DNA of 64,000 nucleotides from Rugosibacter aromaticivorans (GCF_000934545.1 NZ_CP010554.1:1054001-1118000); one strand, 5' to 3'. Positions 1 to 9,027 are shown, counted from the first letter of the stretch. Translations and numbers: made by a program. Notes: generated by a model from the sequence alone, not told the origin.

Positions 1-357
1 GTCGCCCAATCGGAAAAGTCGGGCGCCGTCCTCGTCCTTCGCGGTCTCAAAGGCAACTCCCTGAGCCGAATGGGGGAGGAACTGGCCGCCCTGGTCGGGA
101 AGAGAAATGTCACAGCCATTATTCATCCCCCAGCCTTCAAACAGTTCAAGGTGGCTCAAGTACCGGCGTTGGTAATCGCCCGGTCCGGGCAAGCGACCAA
201 GATTGGTGAGGACGGATGCGCTGCTCCGGCAAGCTATATCAAGGTTGATGGCGACGTTGGTCAGGACTACGCCCTTGATCTCATTGAACGCCAAGCACCG
301 AACTGGGCAGAAGCGGCAAGGCGCTATGCCGCAAGATTGGCTGGGGCTCGTCCGTGA
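1..357 (+). CDS. trbC: F-type conjugative pilus assembly protein TrbC, 3' part
   Basis: The reading frame is open from base 1, so the start lies outside the window; about 118 codons are visible. The visible part has a thioredoxin-like pattern typical of the F-type TrbC family: a strand-forming GAVLVLRGL segment, then TAIIHPPAFKQFKVAQVPALV and a conserved IKVDGDVGQDYALDLI stretch near the end. TrbC is a periplasmic protein of the type IV secretion apparatus needed for pilin assembly. The stop overlaps the GTG start of the next gene by four bases, as expected in a transfer operon. Family assignment rests on motif recognition and on the downstream traN genes. Confidence 0.72.
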   Translation, partial: VAQSEKSGAVLVLRGLKGNSLSRMGEELAALVGKRNVTAIIHPPAFKQFKVAQVPALVIARSGQATKIGEDGCAAPASYIKVDGDVGQDYALDLIERQAPNWAEAARRYAARLAGARP

Positions 358-1553
358 GGTGCCTATTTGTCTGGTGCATGGTTTTCATGGCGACCGCGAC
401 CAACGCGGTAGCACAGGGCTACGACGCAGGTACGGCATTCACTGAGGGCAGGGCGCTTGGATCAGGCTCGATCAATGGTGCCTTTCAGGGCATCGGTAGC
501 GGGAATGCCGCGCCCATGGTTCCAGGTTACGGTCAGAGCGCCACGCAAACTCAGTTGTTCCAAGGCGGGCAGGGTCAGCTATCTGGACCCGGTGTCACCA
601 AGGTTACGGACTGCGCTAGCCAAGTGCCGGATGCCGACGCCTATCGGCGGCAGGAGTGTGATGCAGTGAATTTTGTGGCACGCAACCCGAGCGTGCGGCC
701 GGCCTTTTCAATTGACCGTGCTACCGATCCGCTGATCAGTCGTGCCAATTCCATCGCCAGCAACCCAACCTTGCAGGTCACTGGCGTCAATATCGGGTCG
801 AGTACGGAGCAATGCCGTGTGGTGACGGAAACCACGCCGGCCACTTTTTCGACAGAGGTCTGTACCGAGTACCGGCCCGTGAGCAGTAATTTCTGTTCGA
901 CTGCCCGCCAGATCGCCGTCGATCAACATCATCTGTACCAATGTGTCGAGCAGATGCAAACGCTCAGCGATGCCACCTGCTACATCGGTCGGCAGATTGC
1001 GGTGAACACCAGCTACAACTATCAATGCAACCAGACGGTGCAGGGATATGAAACGTTGAGCTGTCGGCGTGGAGTGTCGGCGACAGTCGGGTTTGGCCAA
1101 TGCACGCCCGGCGCCTGGCTGGGAAGGGCCGCGTTCATGGATTGCAGCTGGTGCGTAGACCCGTACATGGCCATGAATATCTTCTGCGGAAGCGATGGCC
1201 GGTCGTACGTGGTGGAACCTTACCGATCCTACGATGGTGTGAATCGCTACGACTACAACTGGATTGGCTATCCATGGGACGGGAGTTACGGCCGGTTCCC
1301 GGTTGCGGTGGCTCCAGGGCAGTCGGTTACCGACTATTACGTCAGCAACCTCGGGTTCGGCTGCAATCTCTATGTGTATTTCAGCGTCAGCTGCAGCTCA
1401 ACGACCTGTACGCCTTCGATGCGCAATGTCAGTTCCGGATGCAATTCCTCAGGAGGAACTGGTACTGGGGCGCCACTCCAATTGCCGATGTCAAAAACCG
1501 TCAGCAGTTGGACATCCAATGAGTGCGCCACTCTGCAGCAGCGGGCACAGTAA
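354..1553 (+). CDS. Secreted Cys-rich TraN-like conjugation protein
   Basis: This 399-residue protein starts at GTG 354, overlapping the trbC stop. The N-terminal ~21 residues form a Sec signal peptide (hydrophobic run, then NAVAQ). After a Gly/Ser/Gln-rich segment (about 22-85) it is rich in paired cysteines, as in TraN mating-pair stabilisation proteins, with a C-terminal region (about 250-380) full of Tyr, Trp and Cys. Its stop overlaps the ATG of the next, clearly TraN-like gene (TAATG), so the two are translationally coupled. I infer that the TraN function is divided between two polypeptides here. It could also be a separate envelope protein of the transfer machine. The product should be periplasmic or outer-membrane exposed and disulfide-bonded. 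Confidence 0.6.
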   Translation: MRCLFVWCMVFMATATNAVAQGYDAGTAFTEGRALGSGSINGAFQGIGSGNAAPMVPGYGQSATQTQLFQGGQGQLSGPGVTKVTDCASQVPDADAYRRQECDAVNFVARNPSVRPAFSIDRATDPLISRANSIASNPTLQVTGVNIGSSTEQCRVVTETTPATFSTEVCTEYRPVSSNFCSTARQIAVDQHHLYQCVEQMQTLSDATCYIGRQIAVNTSYNYQCNQTVQGYETLSCRRGVSATVGFGQCTPGAWLGRAAFMDCSWCVDPYMAMNIFCGSDGRSYVVEPYRSYDGVNRYDYNWIGYPWDGSYGRFPVAVAPGQSVTDYYVSNLGFGCNLYVYFSVSCSSTTCTPSMRNVSSGCNSSGGTGTGAPLQLPMSKTVSSWTSNECATLQQRAQ

Positions 1554-3634
1554 TGAGGGCACTGACGTTTGTAGCTCTTCTTCTCATGGCTTTCGTGGGC
1601 CAGGCGATTGCCGGCGATTGTCGACTGGAAAGCTCGATCTGCGTTGATAGCACACCAAGCAAGACAATATCTGGTGTTGTCGTGACATTGGCCGACGTAG
1701 GCGGCTGTTGGGAGCTCCAGGATAACTACACCTGCATCAAACCCGATTCGATTGATTACTGTTCGGCACTGACAGCGGCTGGCTGTGGACAAACCAGCTC
1801 GACCTGTAGCGATACCGCCTTCAATGGGACCTGCAATACGTACACGAAGACATTTAGGTGTGGCTCCAGCCAAGGAACCCCCACCAACACGGTCCGCTTG
1901 GATAACACCTACACGCTGGCGACGGATACCGCGAATACGAGCCAGTGCAGCAGCTATGTTCAAAATTCCCGCTGTCGCCTGGCTGCGCATACCTGTGTCG
2001 ATTCGACGCCATGCAAGGCCGATCCCAGCGGGGCGACGGTGTGTCTGGCCGGTGTGACGCCGCCAGCGGGTGGACTCAACTCTACGGCTACATGCTGGCG
2101 CTATCAGGATGACTATTCCTGCATTGCCGAGAATCACATCGACTATTGCGCGGCCATCAAAGCAACAGAAGGGTGTGCGCTGGTCAGTTCGACCTGCGAC
2201 AGCACGGCATTCGACGGGTCATGCAACCAATATACCCGACGGTATCAATGCACCAACGTTACGGCCTCGACGAGCACCCCGACGGTGGTTGAGCTGAATA
2301 CGTCCTACACCATCACGTCGAACACACTGGATACCAGTCAGTGCTCCTCATTCGCGCAAAGCACCAATTGCGTCCACGCAGCGACGACCTGTACCGATAG
2401 CACGCCCTGCAAAACGATCAATGGGCTACAGGTCTGCTTGACTACCGTATCCCCTTTGCCGGCTGGGGCACAAAGCTCGGGAGATTCCTGTTGGGTTCGT
2501 TCTGAGGATTACACCTGTGCTGGTACGACGCTGACCAACGATTGCCAGGAGTTGATTGATCGGGGGTGTACGCAGGTCTCATCCCAATGTATTGACCAGT
2601 TGGCCTCCGGGGCTTGTGACATGAGCGAAAGAACCTATTCATGCCAGACGTCACCGGCATCTCAGACCCAGCGTACGGTATGCGATCAGCGATCATTTTG
2701 CCAAAGTGGAACCGGATGCTTCGACACCAGTAATCCAGCCGATCAGGATTTCGGGAAGGCCATGGCGTCGATGGAGGCAGCACGCGAAGCAGGCGTCTAC
2801 GGTGCCGATCAGCGACTGTTTAAGGGCGTTGGGGAACAGTGCCGTAAGAAGCTCTTTGGCCTGGTGAATTGTTGCAAGAAGGGCGGGGGCGGTGCTGCCA
2901 GAAGCAACAATGTACTGATGTCGGCAACCATCCAGGGAGCCTTTGCCGGCGGGCAACTGGCGGTGAATGCCGGCAGCAAGTACATGTTCGACTTCATGTA
3001 CCCCCAATACACGAGCTATATCGAGGCTGGCGCCCAAGCCATGATCTCCTCGGAGGTGCTTTTTACTCCAACCAATTTCCAGCCATCCTTCAGCTTCTAC
3101 GGATTGACGTTCTCGACCGGGACGGTGACCAGCGGTCTGCTGGGCGGACCAATCTACTCGCTCGGATCGCTAGGGAGCTTCAATTTCTACTTCGATCCAT
3201 ATTCATTGGCAGCGGCCGTCGCCTTGCAACTCCTGTCCGAGTTGCTCTCTTGCGAACAATCGGAACAGTTGCTGGCAATGCATAGGGACGCCAATCTTTG
3301 CGTCCATGTGGGTTCATTCTGCTCGGCACGGATCCCGATTCTTCGGACTTGCATCGAGCAAACCGAGTCCTATTGCTGCTTCAACTCGCGTCTGGCCAGG
3401 ATCATTAATGAACAGGGCAGGGGACAGATCGGGAAAGGCTGGGGGAGCGCTGAAAGCCCGGACTGTTCTGGATTCACAACATCCGAGTTTGAGCAGCTCG
3501 ATTTTTCCCGGATCGATATGAGCGAGTTCATCCAGGAAATTGCCTCCAGTGTGCGTGTTCCCAGCGCCTCGTCCATGGGGCAGAACGTCCAAAGCACTGT
3601 CCAGCAACGCGTCAACAGCTATTACAACCGATGA
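1553..3634 (+). CDS. traN: Mating-pair stabilisation protein TraN
   Basis: I chose ATG 1553 because it makes a TAATG overlap with the upstream gene and is followed at once by a good signal peptide ending VGQAIAG; an in-frame ATG at 1523 would place extra residues before that signal. The 693-residue product carries three tandem Cys-rich units of roughly 115-130 residues (starting near residues 22, 139 and 272). Each opens with C-x-D-S-T-P and contains the pattern C-W-x(4)-D/E-x-Y-[TS]-C. The C-terminal half resembles the TraN family: GVGEQCRKKLFGLVNCCKKG, hydrophobic stretches and a terminal coiled region. TraN acts in the donor outer membrane to stabilise mating pairs. The last codons overlap the next gene (ATGA). 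Confidence 0.75.
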   Translation: MRALTFVALLLMAFVGQAIAGDCRLESSICVDSTPSKTISGVVVTLADVGGCWELQDNYTCIKPDSIDYCSALTAAGCGQTSSTCSDTAFNGTCNTYTKTFRCGSSQGTPTNTVRLDNTYTLATDTANTSQCSSYVQNSRCRLAAHTCVDSTPCKADPSGATVCLAGVTPPAGGLNSTATCWRYQDDYSCIAENHIDYCAAIKATEGCALVSSTCDSTAFDGSCNQYTRRYQCTNVTASTSTPTVVELNTSYTITSNTLDTSQCSSFAQSTNCVHAATTCTDSTPCKTINGLQVCLTTVSPLPAGAQSSGDSCWVRSEDYTCAGTTLTNDCQELIDRGCTQVSSQCIDQLASGACDMSERTYSCQTSPASQTQRTVCDQRSFCQSGTGCFDTSNPADQDFGKAMASMEAAREAGVYGADQRLFKGVGEQCRKKLFGLVNCCKKGGGGAARSNNVLMSATIQGAFAGGQLAVNAGSKYMFDFMYPQYTSYIEAGAQAMISSEVLFTPTNFQPSFSFYGLTFSTGTVTSGLLGGPIYSLGSLGSFNFYFDPYSLAAAVALQLLSELLSCEQSEQLLAMHRDANLCVHVGSFCSARIPILRTCIEQTESYCCFNSRLARIINEQGRGQIGKGWGSAESPDCSGFTTSEFEQLDFSRIDMSEFIQEIASSVRVPSASSMGQNVQSTVQQRVNSYYNR

Positions 3635-4047
3635 ATCGACCTCCGAACGTACTTACGATGGCGCTCTGTTTTTTTGCTTTGCTGGGAAGCAAGGATATCC
3701 TTGCTGCCGATCTTAAGCAGCATTTGATTGCTGCAATCGATGCGCCCAATGGTCGGTCCGGCGGGGATCTGAGCGGGCCAATGGCTGATTTTTTCAAGGC
3801 ACAGACTCGTTCCTCCAACCCCGTGAAGGTTCAAGTCAGAACGTTGTCGAAATTTGCTGAAGCGGGTTGTGCTCGCTTGGAGGCGACCTTGATGCAAGAT
3901 GCGGTACCGACTCAGGATGGGAAGCGTATTCCGTTTGCCATCCGCTACGAACTCAATCTGTGCCGTAACGGGCAGCCGCCGACCGAGGGGATTGACCTCG
4001 ACGCGGCATCACGAGCACTTTCGCGTGAGGCACCACGTCAAAGATGA
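3631..4047 (+). CDS. Small exported protein of the transfer operon, unknown function
   Basis: I do not recognise a family for this 138-residue protein. Its ATG overlaps the traN stop (ATGA), which supports a real, coupled gene in the transfer operon. The first ~25 residues form a signal peptide (hydrophobic core around MALCFFALLGS, small residues before ADLKQ). The mature part has two cysteines that could pair, one in EAGCARLEATL and one in YELNLCRNG. It is probably periplasmic. It is the last gene of the conjugation run; an HU gene follows 41 bases later. Confidence 0.55.
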   Translation: MNRPPNVLTMALCFFALLGSKDILAADLKQHLIAAIDAPNGRSGGDLSGPMADFFKAQTRSSNPVKVQVRTLSKFAEAGCARLEATLMQDAVPTQDGKRIPFAIRYELNLCRNGQPPTEGIDLDAASRALSREAPRQR

Positions 4048-4088
4048 GAAAATGCAACTTTCATTAATCACCAACAGGGAGTAACACG

Positions 4089-4379
4089 ATGAACAAATCC
4101 GAGCTGATCGAAGCGCTGGCCACCAAAGCTGATCTGTCTAAGGCTGCCGCTGGTCGTGCCGTGGATGTTCTGGTCGAAGAAATTGTGACCGCTGTCGCCA
4201 AGGGGGATTCGGTGACTCTGGTGGGCTTTGGTACCTTCAAGTCGGCAGCTCGCGCGGCTCGCGAAGGCAAGAACCCGAAAACCGGCGAGAAACTCAAGAT
4301 CGCAGCAACGACGGTACCGAAGTTCTCTGCGGGCGCCACCTTCAAACAGGAAGTTGCCGCCCAAGCCAAAAAGAAGTAA
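4089..4379 (+). CDS. HU-family DNA-binding protein
   Basis: This 96-residue protein begins MNKSELIEALA and contains the HU/IHF signature GFGTFKSAARAAREGKNPKTG, whose beta arm inserts into the DNA minor groove. Length is normal (about 90-100). A good ribosome site (AGGGAG) lies eight bases before the ATG. HU bends and compacts DNA and helps site-specific recombination. Its place directly behind transfer genes suggests an element-borne HU that could help nucleoid silencing or recombination of the element, though a chromosomal copy cannot be excluded from this window. Confidence 0.93.
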   Translation: MNKSELIEALATKADLSKAAAGRAVDVLVEEIVTAVAKGDSVTLVGFGTFKSAARAAREGKNPKTGEKLKIAATTVPKFSAGATFKQEVAAQAKKK

Positions 4380-4422
4380 GCGGTCAGGGTTGTACCGTCA
4401 CTAAGCCAGATCCAGCAGCAAC

Positions 4423-4492
4423 AATCAACGATCGGTTAGTTTTCCTTGCATTGAGGGCTAATACAAGGCAAAATTCAACGATCGTTTATCAT
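4423..4492 (+). promoter_or_regulatory. Paired operators upstream of hipBA
   Basis: Two copies of a CAACGATCG-centred half-palindrome lie upstream of hipB: ATCAACGATCGGTTAG (GATC at 4430-4433) and TTCAACGATCGTTTATCAT (GATC at 4480-4483). Their centres are exactly 50 bases apart. The second ends a few bases before the ribosome site CGGAGGGG. The same word pair with the same spacing precedes the orphan hipB at 11,559. By analogy with E. coli hipBA these are HipB autoregulation sites; this is inference from position and repetition. Confidence 0.65.
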
Positions 4493-4505
4493 TATCGGAG
4501 GGGCT

Positions 4506-4742
4506 ATGGCAAACAGGGAAGTTGGTATCTCCTCTGTCGTCGAGCTTGGGGAGATTCTTCGGGCTGTCCGCAAGGAATCTGGACTGACTCAACGCGATGC
4601 CGCTGCGCTATGCAACGTCAGTTTGCCATTTCTTAACGGTCTGGAGCAAGGGAAACCGACAGCCCAGATCGGAAAAGTACTGTCCGTCTGCAGCCGGTTC
4701 GGTATTGACGTCAGGTTGAGATTGCCGGGTGAAACGACATGA
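4506..4742 (+). CDS. hipB: HipB-type antitoxin, XRE-family DNA-binding protein
   Basis: This 78-residue protein is almost entirely an XRE helix-turn-helix: LGEILRAVRKESGLTQRDA, then ALCNVSLPFLNGLEQGKPTA, followed by a short C-terminal beta segment (FGIDVRLRLPG) typical of HipB. The ATG follows a strong GGAGGGG site. Its stop overlaps the hipA ATG by four bases, so antitoxin and toxin are translationally coupled. HipB neutralises the HipA kinase and represses the operon, probably through the paired sites just upstream. A close relative without a partner toxin is encoded at 11,559. Confidence 0.88.
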   Translation: MANREVGISSVVELGEILRAVRKESGLTQRDAAALCNVSLPFLNGLEQGKPTAQIGKVLSVCSRFGIDVRLRLPGETT

Positions 4743-6097
4743 GCGCTTTGATTGTCTCGGCCAACGGTACCCCGGTCGGAACCATAGAAATCGAAAATGG
4801 GCGGTGGAAGTTCAGCTACGCGACCGAGTGGAAGGATTATGCGTTATCGCCCAATTTTCCGATTGCCACCCGAAAATTTGAAGACACTACAGACGCCAAG
4901 CCGGTTGAATGGTTCTTCGAGAACCTGTTGCCCGAAGGCCGACTGCGAGACCTGATCGCCTTCCGGGACAGAATCGATCCCCGAGACACCTGGGCGCTTC
5001 TGATTCGACACGGACAGGACACTGCGGGAGCTCTTTCGCTGATCCCCGAAGGGTTTGATGTGGCGCCAGAGGAGATTTTGGTCCCACTCGCGAGAGAGGC
5101 ACTACAGGAAAAGATTGAGGCATCCAGAGCGCGCAATCTCCCTCTGATGGCGTCATGGGAAGAAATCCGCATGTCTCTGGCTGGTGCCCAGGAAAAACTG
5201 GGGCTGCGTATCGACGCCCATGGTGCGATGTTCCTGCCTGAAGGTTCGGCGCCATCGACCCATATCGTCAAACCAGAGAACGCCAGCGCGGACTTCCCTC
5301 ACTGCCCGGCCAACGAATTTTTCTGCATGCGCCTGGCCCATGAGCTGAAGGTTCCGGTGCCTGCGGTTGGTTTGCTGCATCTCCCTGAGCCACTATATGT
5401 CATCGAACGATTTGACCGGGTGCCATTGGAACAGAGCGCGGAGAAGGTTGCTGGGACGACGTTCGGGCGGCTCCATCAGATAGACCTATGCCAGGCGCTG
5501 GGTGTGGCACCTTCAAAGAAATACGAGAGTGAGGGCGGCTTGGGGTTGCATCACTTGTTTGGGGTTCTTCGAGGCACGTTCATCGATCGTCCAATCGTGG
5601 CTGCCAATGCAGTTGTCCAGTGGGTCGCCTTTAACTATCTGATCGGCAACCTGGACGCGCACGCCAAGAACATTGCTTTCCTGATGCGGGGACAGAAAGC
5701 TGCTGTGGCCCCGTTTTACGACATGCTCTGCGTGGAGGCCTACCTGCCAAGGCAGACCATGTCCATGGCCATCGCCGGTGAGAACAAGCCCGGCTGGGTG
5801 GAGGGGCCGCATTGGGATGCGATGGCCTATGAGGCCGGCGTGGCGCCAAGGCTGGTTCGTGGCATCTTGTCGCGGATGAGTGCGGACTTGCCGGAAGCCA
5901 TCTCCAGAATCATCGGAGACGAACGGCTGTTGCCGGTCGAGCGAGATTTTCTGAGAGAGAAAGTGCTGCCCGTCATTGAAGAGCGACGAGGGTTCGTCGC
6001 CGATGCAATCAAGTCCCGACAATCGACGATTGGAGAACTGCTGACCCGGAAGGAATTCGATCCGTCAGTAGCGGAACGTCTGGCCAAGCTTTCCTGA
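4739..6097 (+). CDS. hipA: HipA-family serine/threonine kinase toxin
   Basis: The 452-residue product matches the usual HipA length (about 440). It has the N-terminal HipA domain (residues 1-100, with WFFENLLPEGRLRD), the glycine-rich LAGAQEKLGLR loop near 145-155, the nucleotide-binding strand STHIVKPENA, the catalytic segment GNLDAHAKNIAF near 305 (Asp and Asn as in active HipA), and a metal-binding FYDM near 325. HipA kinases of the E. coli type phosphorylate glutamyl-tRNA synthetase and halt growth; the target here is not known. All key residues are present, so it looks active. It is coupled to hipB. Confidence 0.9.
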   Translation: MSALIVSANGTPVGTIEIENGRWKFSYATEWKDYALSPNFPIATRKFEDTTDAKPVEWFFENLLPEGRLRDLIAFRDRIDPRDTWALLIRHGQDTAGALSLIPEGFDVAPEEILVPLAREALQEKIEASRARNLPLMASWEEIRMSLAGAQEKLGLRIDAHGAMFLPEGSAPSTHIVKPENASADFPHCPANEFFCMRLAHELKVPVPAVGLLHLPEPLYVIERFDRVPLEQSAEKVAGTTFGRLHQIDLCQALGVAPSKKYESEGGLGLHHLFGVLRGTFIDRPIVAANAVVQWVAFNYLIGNLDAHAKNIAFLMRGQKAAVAPFYDMLCVEAYLPRQTMSMAIAGENKPGWVEGPHWDAMAYEAGVAPRLVRGILSRMSADLPEAISRIIGDERLLPVERDFLREKVLPVIEERRGFVADAIKSRQSTIGELLTRKEFDPSVAERLAKLS

Positions 6098-6113
6098 TTT
6101 TTCTCGGGAGGTA

Positions 6114-6317
6114 TCAGGCGGCGGTCGCAACGGATTGCGAATGGATAGGTGCCTGTAGATGGCGCCTATTCCATGCAGTAACAGATAAAGTCTCTGTTCG
6201 ACCGATAGGCCCGGTCGCATGACAGTCCATGCACTCAACCATCCATCCGTTGATATCTACTTCGCTGGATCCCACATGCTGACTTCCGCAAAATGGGCAC
6301 GATTCGAGAATGACCAT
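6114..6317 (-). CDS. Lar-like restriction-alleviation zinc-ribbon protein
   Basis: This 67-residue protein has two CxxC-type knuckles: ESCPFCGSQHV at the N-terminus and VECMDCHATGP in the middle, followed by the conserved VTAWNRR motif. That combination is the hallmark of the Lar family found on phages and mobile elements; Rac-prophage Lar modulates EcoKI restriction. A strong AGGAGG site precedes the ATG on the minus strand. On a conjugative element an anti-restriction role would make sense but is inferred only from the family. Confidence 0.7.
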   Translation of the reverse strand: MVILESCPFCGSQHVGSSEVDINGWMVECMDCHATGPIGRTETLSVTAWNRRHLQAPIHSQSVATAA

Positions 6318-6406
6318 GGCTCCTCCTGTTGTTTGTCATTAGTATATTGGAATGTTGCAGATATCCAGCGGCCGTAGGTGAATTACGAGCGCATCGGGAT
6401 GTACGG

Positions 6407-6718
6407 TCAGGTATGGTTGTTTTGAATCTCCAACTTTTCCGCACGCCCATTTGTCCGTGCCACTCTCTTGGAGAGCGGGTTCTTCTCCATCATTCGCTGG
6501 CGAAGGCGATCAAGATAGGATGCCAAGTCGGTGATATGAACATACCGACGCCGGTCCCGAAGAACAGTCGGAATTGGAAAGACGCCCTTGCTGATCTGAT
6601 TGTGGGCGGTCCTGAGATTGATGCCGATTTCTTGCGCCGCGGCAGATAGTGGGAGCAACAGTCCGCTGTGACGGCGAGTGAGAAGGGCGAGGCTATCTTC
6701 ATGGGGTGCGGTATGCAT
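6407..6718 (-). CDS. Small helix-turn-helix regulator, excisionase/PrtN-like
   Basis: The 103-residue product has a likely DNA-binding fold: LLPLSAAAQEIGINLRTAHNQ forms a helix-turn-helix-like region, followed by the wing-like RDRRRYVHITDLASYLDRLR. Small proteins with this plan (AlpA, excisionase and PrtN-like regulators) are common on mobile elements. I cannot name a precise family. It sits alone on the minus strand between the Lar-like gene and the plus-strand exonuclease; 276 bases without any recognisable gene separate it from the exonuclease. Confidence 0.5.
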   Translation of the reverse strand: MHTAPHEDSLALLTRRHSGLLLPLSAAAQEIGINLRTAHNQISKGVFPIPTVLRDRRRYVHITDLASYLDRLRQRMMEKNPLSKRVARTNGRAEKLEIQNNHT

Positions 6719-7000
6719 TTAATGTTCCTTCGGAGTCATGAATTCATCGTAGCGTCACCACGAAATGGGGTGCGGTTGAAATGCATCCTCCAAGTTCGTA
6801 TTTCGAGTGGAATGAAATACGGCATCGGTAGCAGGATCGTAGGGCTGCGTGAGATGGCAATCAGCACGCTCAAGCTCGCGTAGTGAGCTTTGGGTCTGTC
6901 ATAGTGACGAAAGAGGGGTCAATCTGACGGCCAATCGAGCACTCGATTCACCCGGAAAATATGGGCGTCGGAAGAACGAAAGAAAAAGGGAGCGGTGAAT

Positions 7001-7909
7001 ATGGAAGTTTCAGAAATTGAGCTGCTGGCAAGGCAAGTTGAAGCGCATCCCGACTATCGGGTATTACGCCGGCTGTCTCCACGGCAGGTATTTGGTGAGA
7101 ATTCAAGTGGGGCAGCATCGAGAGCAATTATTCTCGACACAGAAACGACAGGGACAGATCCATCTGCGCACGAAGTTATCGAACTGGGCATGGTTGCGTT
7201 CGACTTTGATCCGTCGACAGGCAAGGCGATCCGGGTGGTTGAAGTCTACGATGCGCTGGAACAGCCATCTGTACCTATTCCTCCTGACACGACAAGGATC
7301 CATGGCATCACTGACGAGATGGTCGCCGGTAGGCGAATCGATGACCAGAAGGTGGAGGAAATGCTTTTTGGGGCGTCCCTTGTTATCGCGCATAACGCTC
7401 AGTTTGATCGTCAGTTCTTGGAGAAGCGGCTTCCCATATTCCAGTCGGTGCCCTGGGGGTGCTCACTGAAAGATGTTCCTTGGGCGGAAGAAGGTTATGG
7501 TTCAGCCAAGCTGGACTACATACTCAACTGCATGGGATTTTTCCACGAAGCCCATCGCGCCGAGGCCGACTGCCTGGCTTTGTTGGAAGTTCTTCAGTTT
7601 CCCCTGCCAGTCAGTGGCATCACTGGCTTAAAGCACCTGCTTTCTGGGCAGCAAAATCCCAGTTATCGGGTGTGGGCCAGGAACAGTCCATTCGATAACA
7701 AGGACCGTCTCAAAGCGCGGGGCTATCGATGGGAAGCCAACGAGAAATGTTGGTTCCTGGAGACGACTGAAAGCACACTACAAAGCGATCTGGCGGCTCT
7801 TAAGCAGGATGGTTACAACGGGAAGCCGGCAAAGATTGATATCGAGAAGCTGGATTCCCGAGTTCGGTTCTCTAGTCGAGGAGGGGAAAAAACAACTCGC
7901 GTGATTTAG
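7001..7909 (+). CDS. DnaQ-like DEDDh 3'-5' exonuclease with extra C-terminal domain
   Basis: I chose ATG 7001 because AAGGGAG sits eight bases upstream; an in-frame GTG at 6995 is too close to that site. Exonuclease motifs are complete: ILDTETTGTD (motif I, residues ~45), IAHNAQFDRQF (motif II, ~130) and HRAEADCLAL (motif III, ~183). The catalytic residues D, E, D, H and D are all visible. Residues ~215-300 form a second region with RLKARGYRWEANEKCWFLE, a short module often attached to mobile-element exonucleases. The family degrades DNA or RNA 3' to 5'; this one may serve element maintenance or defence. Confidence 0.85.
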   Translation: MEVSEIELLARQVEAHPDYRVLRRLSPRQVFGENSSGAASRAIILDTETTGTDPSAHEVIELGMVAFDFDPSTGKAIRVVEVYDALEQPSVPIPPDTTRIHGITDEMVAGRRIDDQKVEEMLFGASLVIAHNAQFDRQFLEKRLPIFQSVPWGCSLKDVPWAEEGYGSAKLDYILNCMGFFHEAHRAEADCLALLEVLQFPLPVSGITGLKHLLSGQQNPSYRVWARNSPFDNKDRLKARGYRWEANEKCWFLETTESTLQSDLAALKQDGYNGKPAKIDIEKLDSRVRFSSRGGEKTTRVI

Positions 7910-8003
7910 CGTCTATTTGGTGAGGCTCACGTGGTGAGCTTTGTGCATTCTATGCTGGGTTCATCTCCGACACTTGATCGGAGCATAACCAAGGAGAATC
8001 CAG

Positions 8004-8672
8004 ATGCAAATCACCACCAATGCTCAACGCGGCCAGACCCAATTTCCAAAGGCGCCCTCGTCATGGGTTTGCTTGTCATTCGTGGTGGCTGTCAGCTTGC
8101 TTTCAAGCGGTTGCGCTTCCGTTACTGGCTCACCGAATCAAAATGTGTCGGTTCAAGCTCGCGAACAGTCGGGCACAGAAGTAAAGGGGGCGAATTGCGA
8201 GCTTACCAACAATAAAGGGAAGTGGTTTGTAACGACACCCGGATCGGTTGGAATCCACCGTTCCAATGATGATCTCCAAGTGCTTTGCACCAAGGATGGT
8301 ATCGAGCCAGGGCGAGCGGCGGTTGTGTCTGAGACGAAGGGATCGATGTTCGGCAACATTATCCTCGGTGGCGGGATCGGCGCCATCATCGACCACAATA
8401 ACGGATCGGCCTACGAGTATCCGGCTTTCATTCAGGTGATCATGGGAGTGTTTTCCAAGTTGGAGACTCCCAAGCCTTCTCCCGGCGCCGACACGCAACC
8501 TGCAGGGAATGCACAAATTCCGGTGGGCTCCGTTGCATCCGCGTCTGCATCTGCGAGTCCCAAAGGCACGGAAGATCAACTACGAGATTTGAAGCGACTC
8601 AAGGAAAGCGGTCTCATTGACCAGGACGTGTATTTGGAACGTCAGCGCCGTGTACTGGAAGGGAATCTCTAG
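8004..8672 (+). CDS. Lipoprotein with C-terminal SHOCT domain
   Basis: A 222-residue protein with an unusually long N-region (~22 residues) before a hydrophobic stretch and the lipobox LLSSGC (Cys near residue 37). The central part (about 60-150) contains a glycine-rich loop, IILGGGIGAIID. A Ser/Ala-rich linker follows (about 170-195). The end, LRDLKRLKESGLIDQDVYL, is a SHOCT domain, a short oligomerisation module. AAGGAG precedes the ATG. It is probably anchored in the outer or inner membrane; its function is unknown. Confidence 0.8.
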   Translation: MQITTNAQRGQTQFPKAPSSWVCLSFVVAVSLLSSGCASVTGSPNQNVSVQAREQSGTEVKGANCELTNNKGKWFVTTPGSVGIHRSNDDLQVLCTKDGIEPGRAAVVSETKGSMFGNIILGGGIGAIIDHNNGSAYEYPAFIQVIMGVFSKLETPKPSPGADTQPAGNAQIPVGSVASASASASPKGTEDQLRDLKRLKESGLIDQDVYLERQRRVLEGNL

Positions 8673-8755
8673 GTTGGCGATACGCAGGTCAGCCTCGGCT
8701 GCGGTAACAACCAAAGTCGACAACTTGTTGTAGTAGCGTAGCAAAGAGTGGCGGT

Positions 8756-8795
8756 TGACGGTATCAGAAGGGCATGTTCTGGGCTGATACCGTCA
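8756..8795. repeat. Inverted repeat of the TGACGGTATC family
   Basis: Perfect 12-base arms TGACGGTATCAG (8756-8767) and CTGATACCGTCA (8784-8795) are separated by 16 bases. A very similar pair with the same 16-base spacer lies at 11,846-11,885. Confidence 0.8.
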
Positions 8796-8831
8796 TCGGG
8801 ATCAACAGAGTCGCGTAGCATTCGGCCTGCT

Positions 8832-9027
8832 GAAAATTGACAGACGAGCCAATAGTAGTTAATAGTAAGCAAAAGGTTGTTTTTTTAGGATCGCCCGGAA
8901 ACCCGCATGAACACTAAGCATTCATCTGATGACGGTATCGCTGACGGTATTCTTGTGTGCTTGCCGGCGGGAACCCAGTATCCACGCGGGTTCTACGGTT
9001 CGGTTGATAATTGAGTGGGAGTGACAG
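8832..9027 (+). repeat. 196-base direct repeat, copy 1
   Basis: This stretch recurs at 11,923-12,118 with about six substitutions in 196 bases and no gap. It contains two TGACGGTAT words (8930 and 8942) and a segment resembling half of a REP-type palindrome (GCCGGCGGGAACCCAGTATC). The two copies bracket the fic to orphan hipB module. Confidence 0.9.

Noticed and set aside
13..36. AAAAGTCGGGCGCCG near the start of the window
   Set aside because: An extra G disrupts the core and the ACGGC part is missing; it is coding sequence of trbC.
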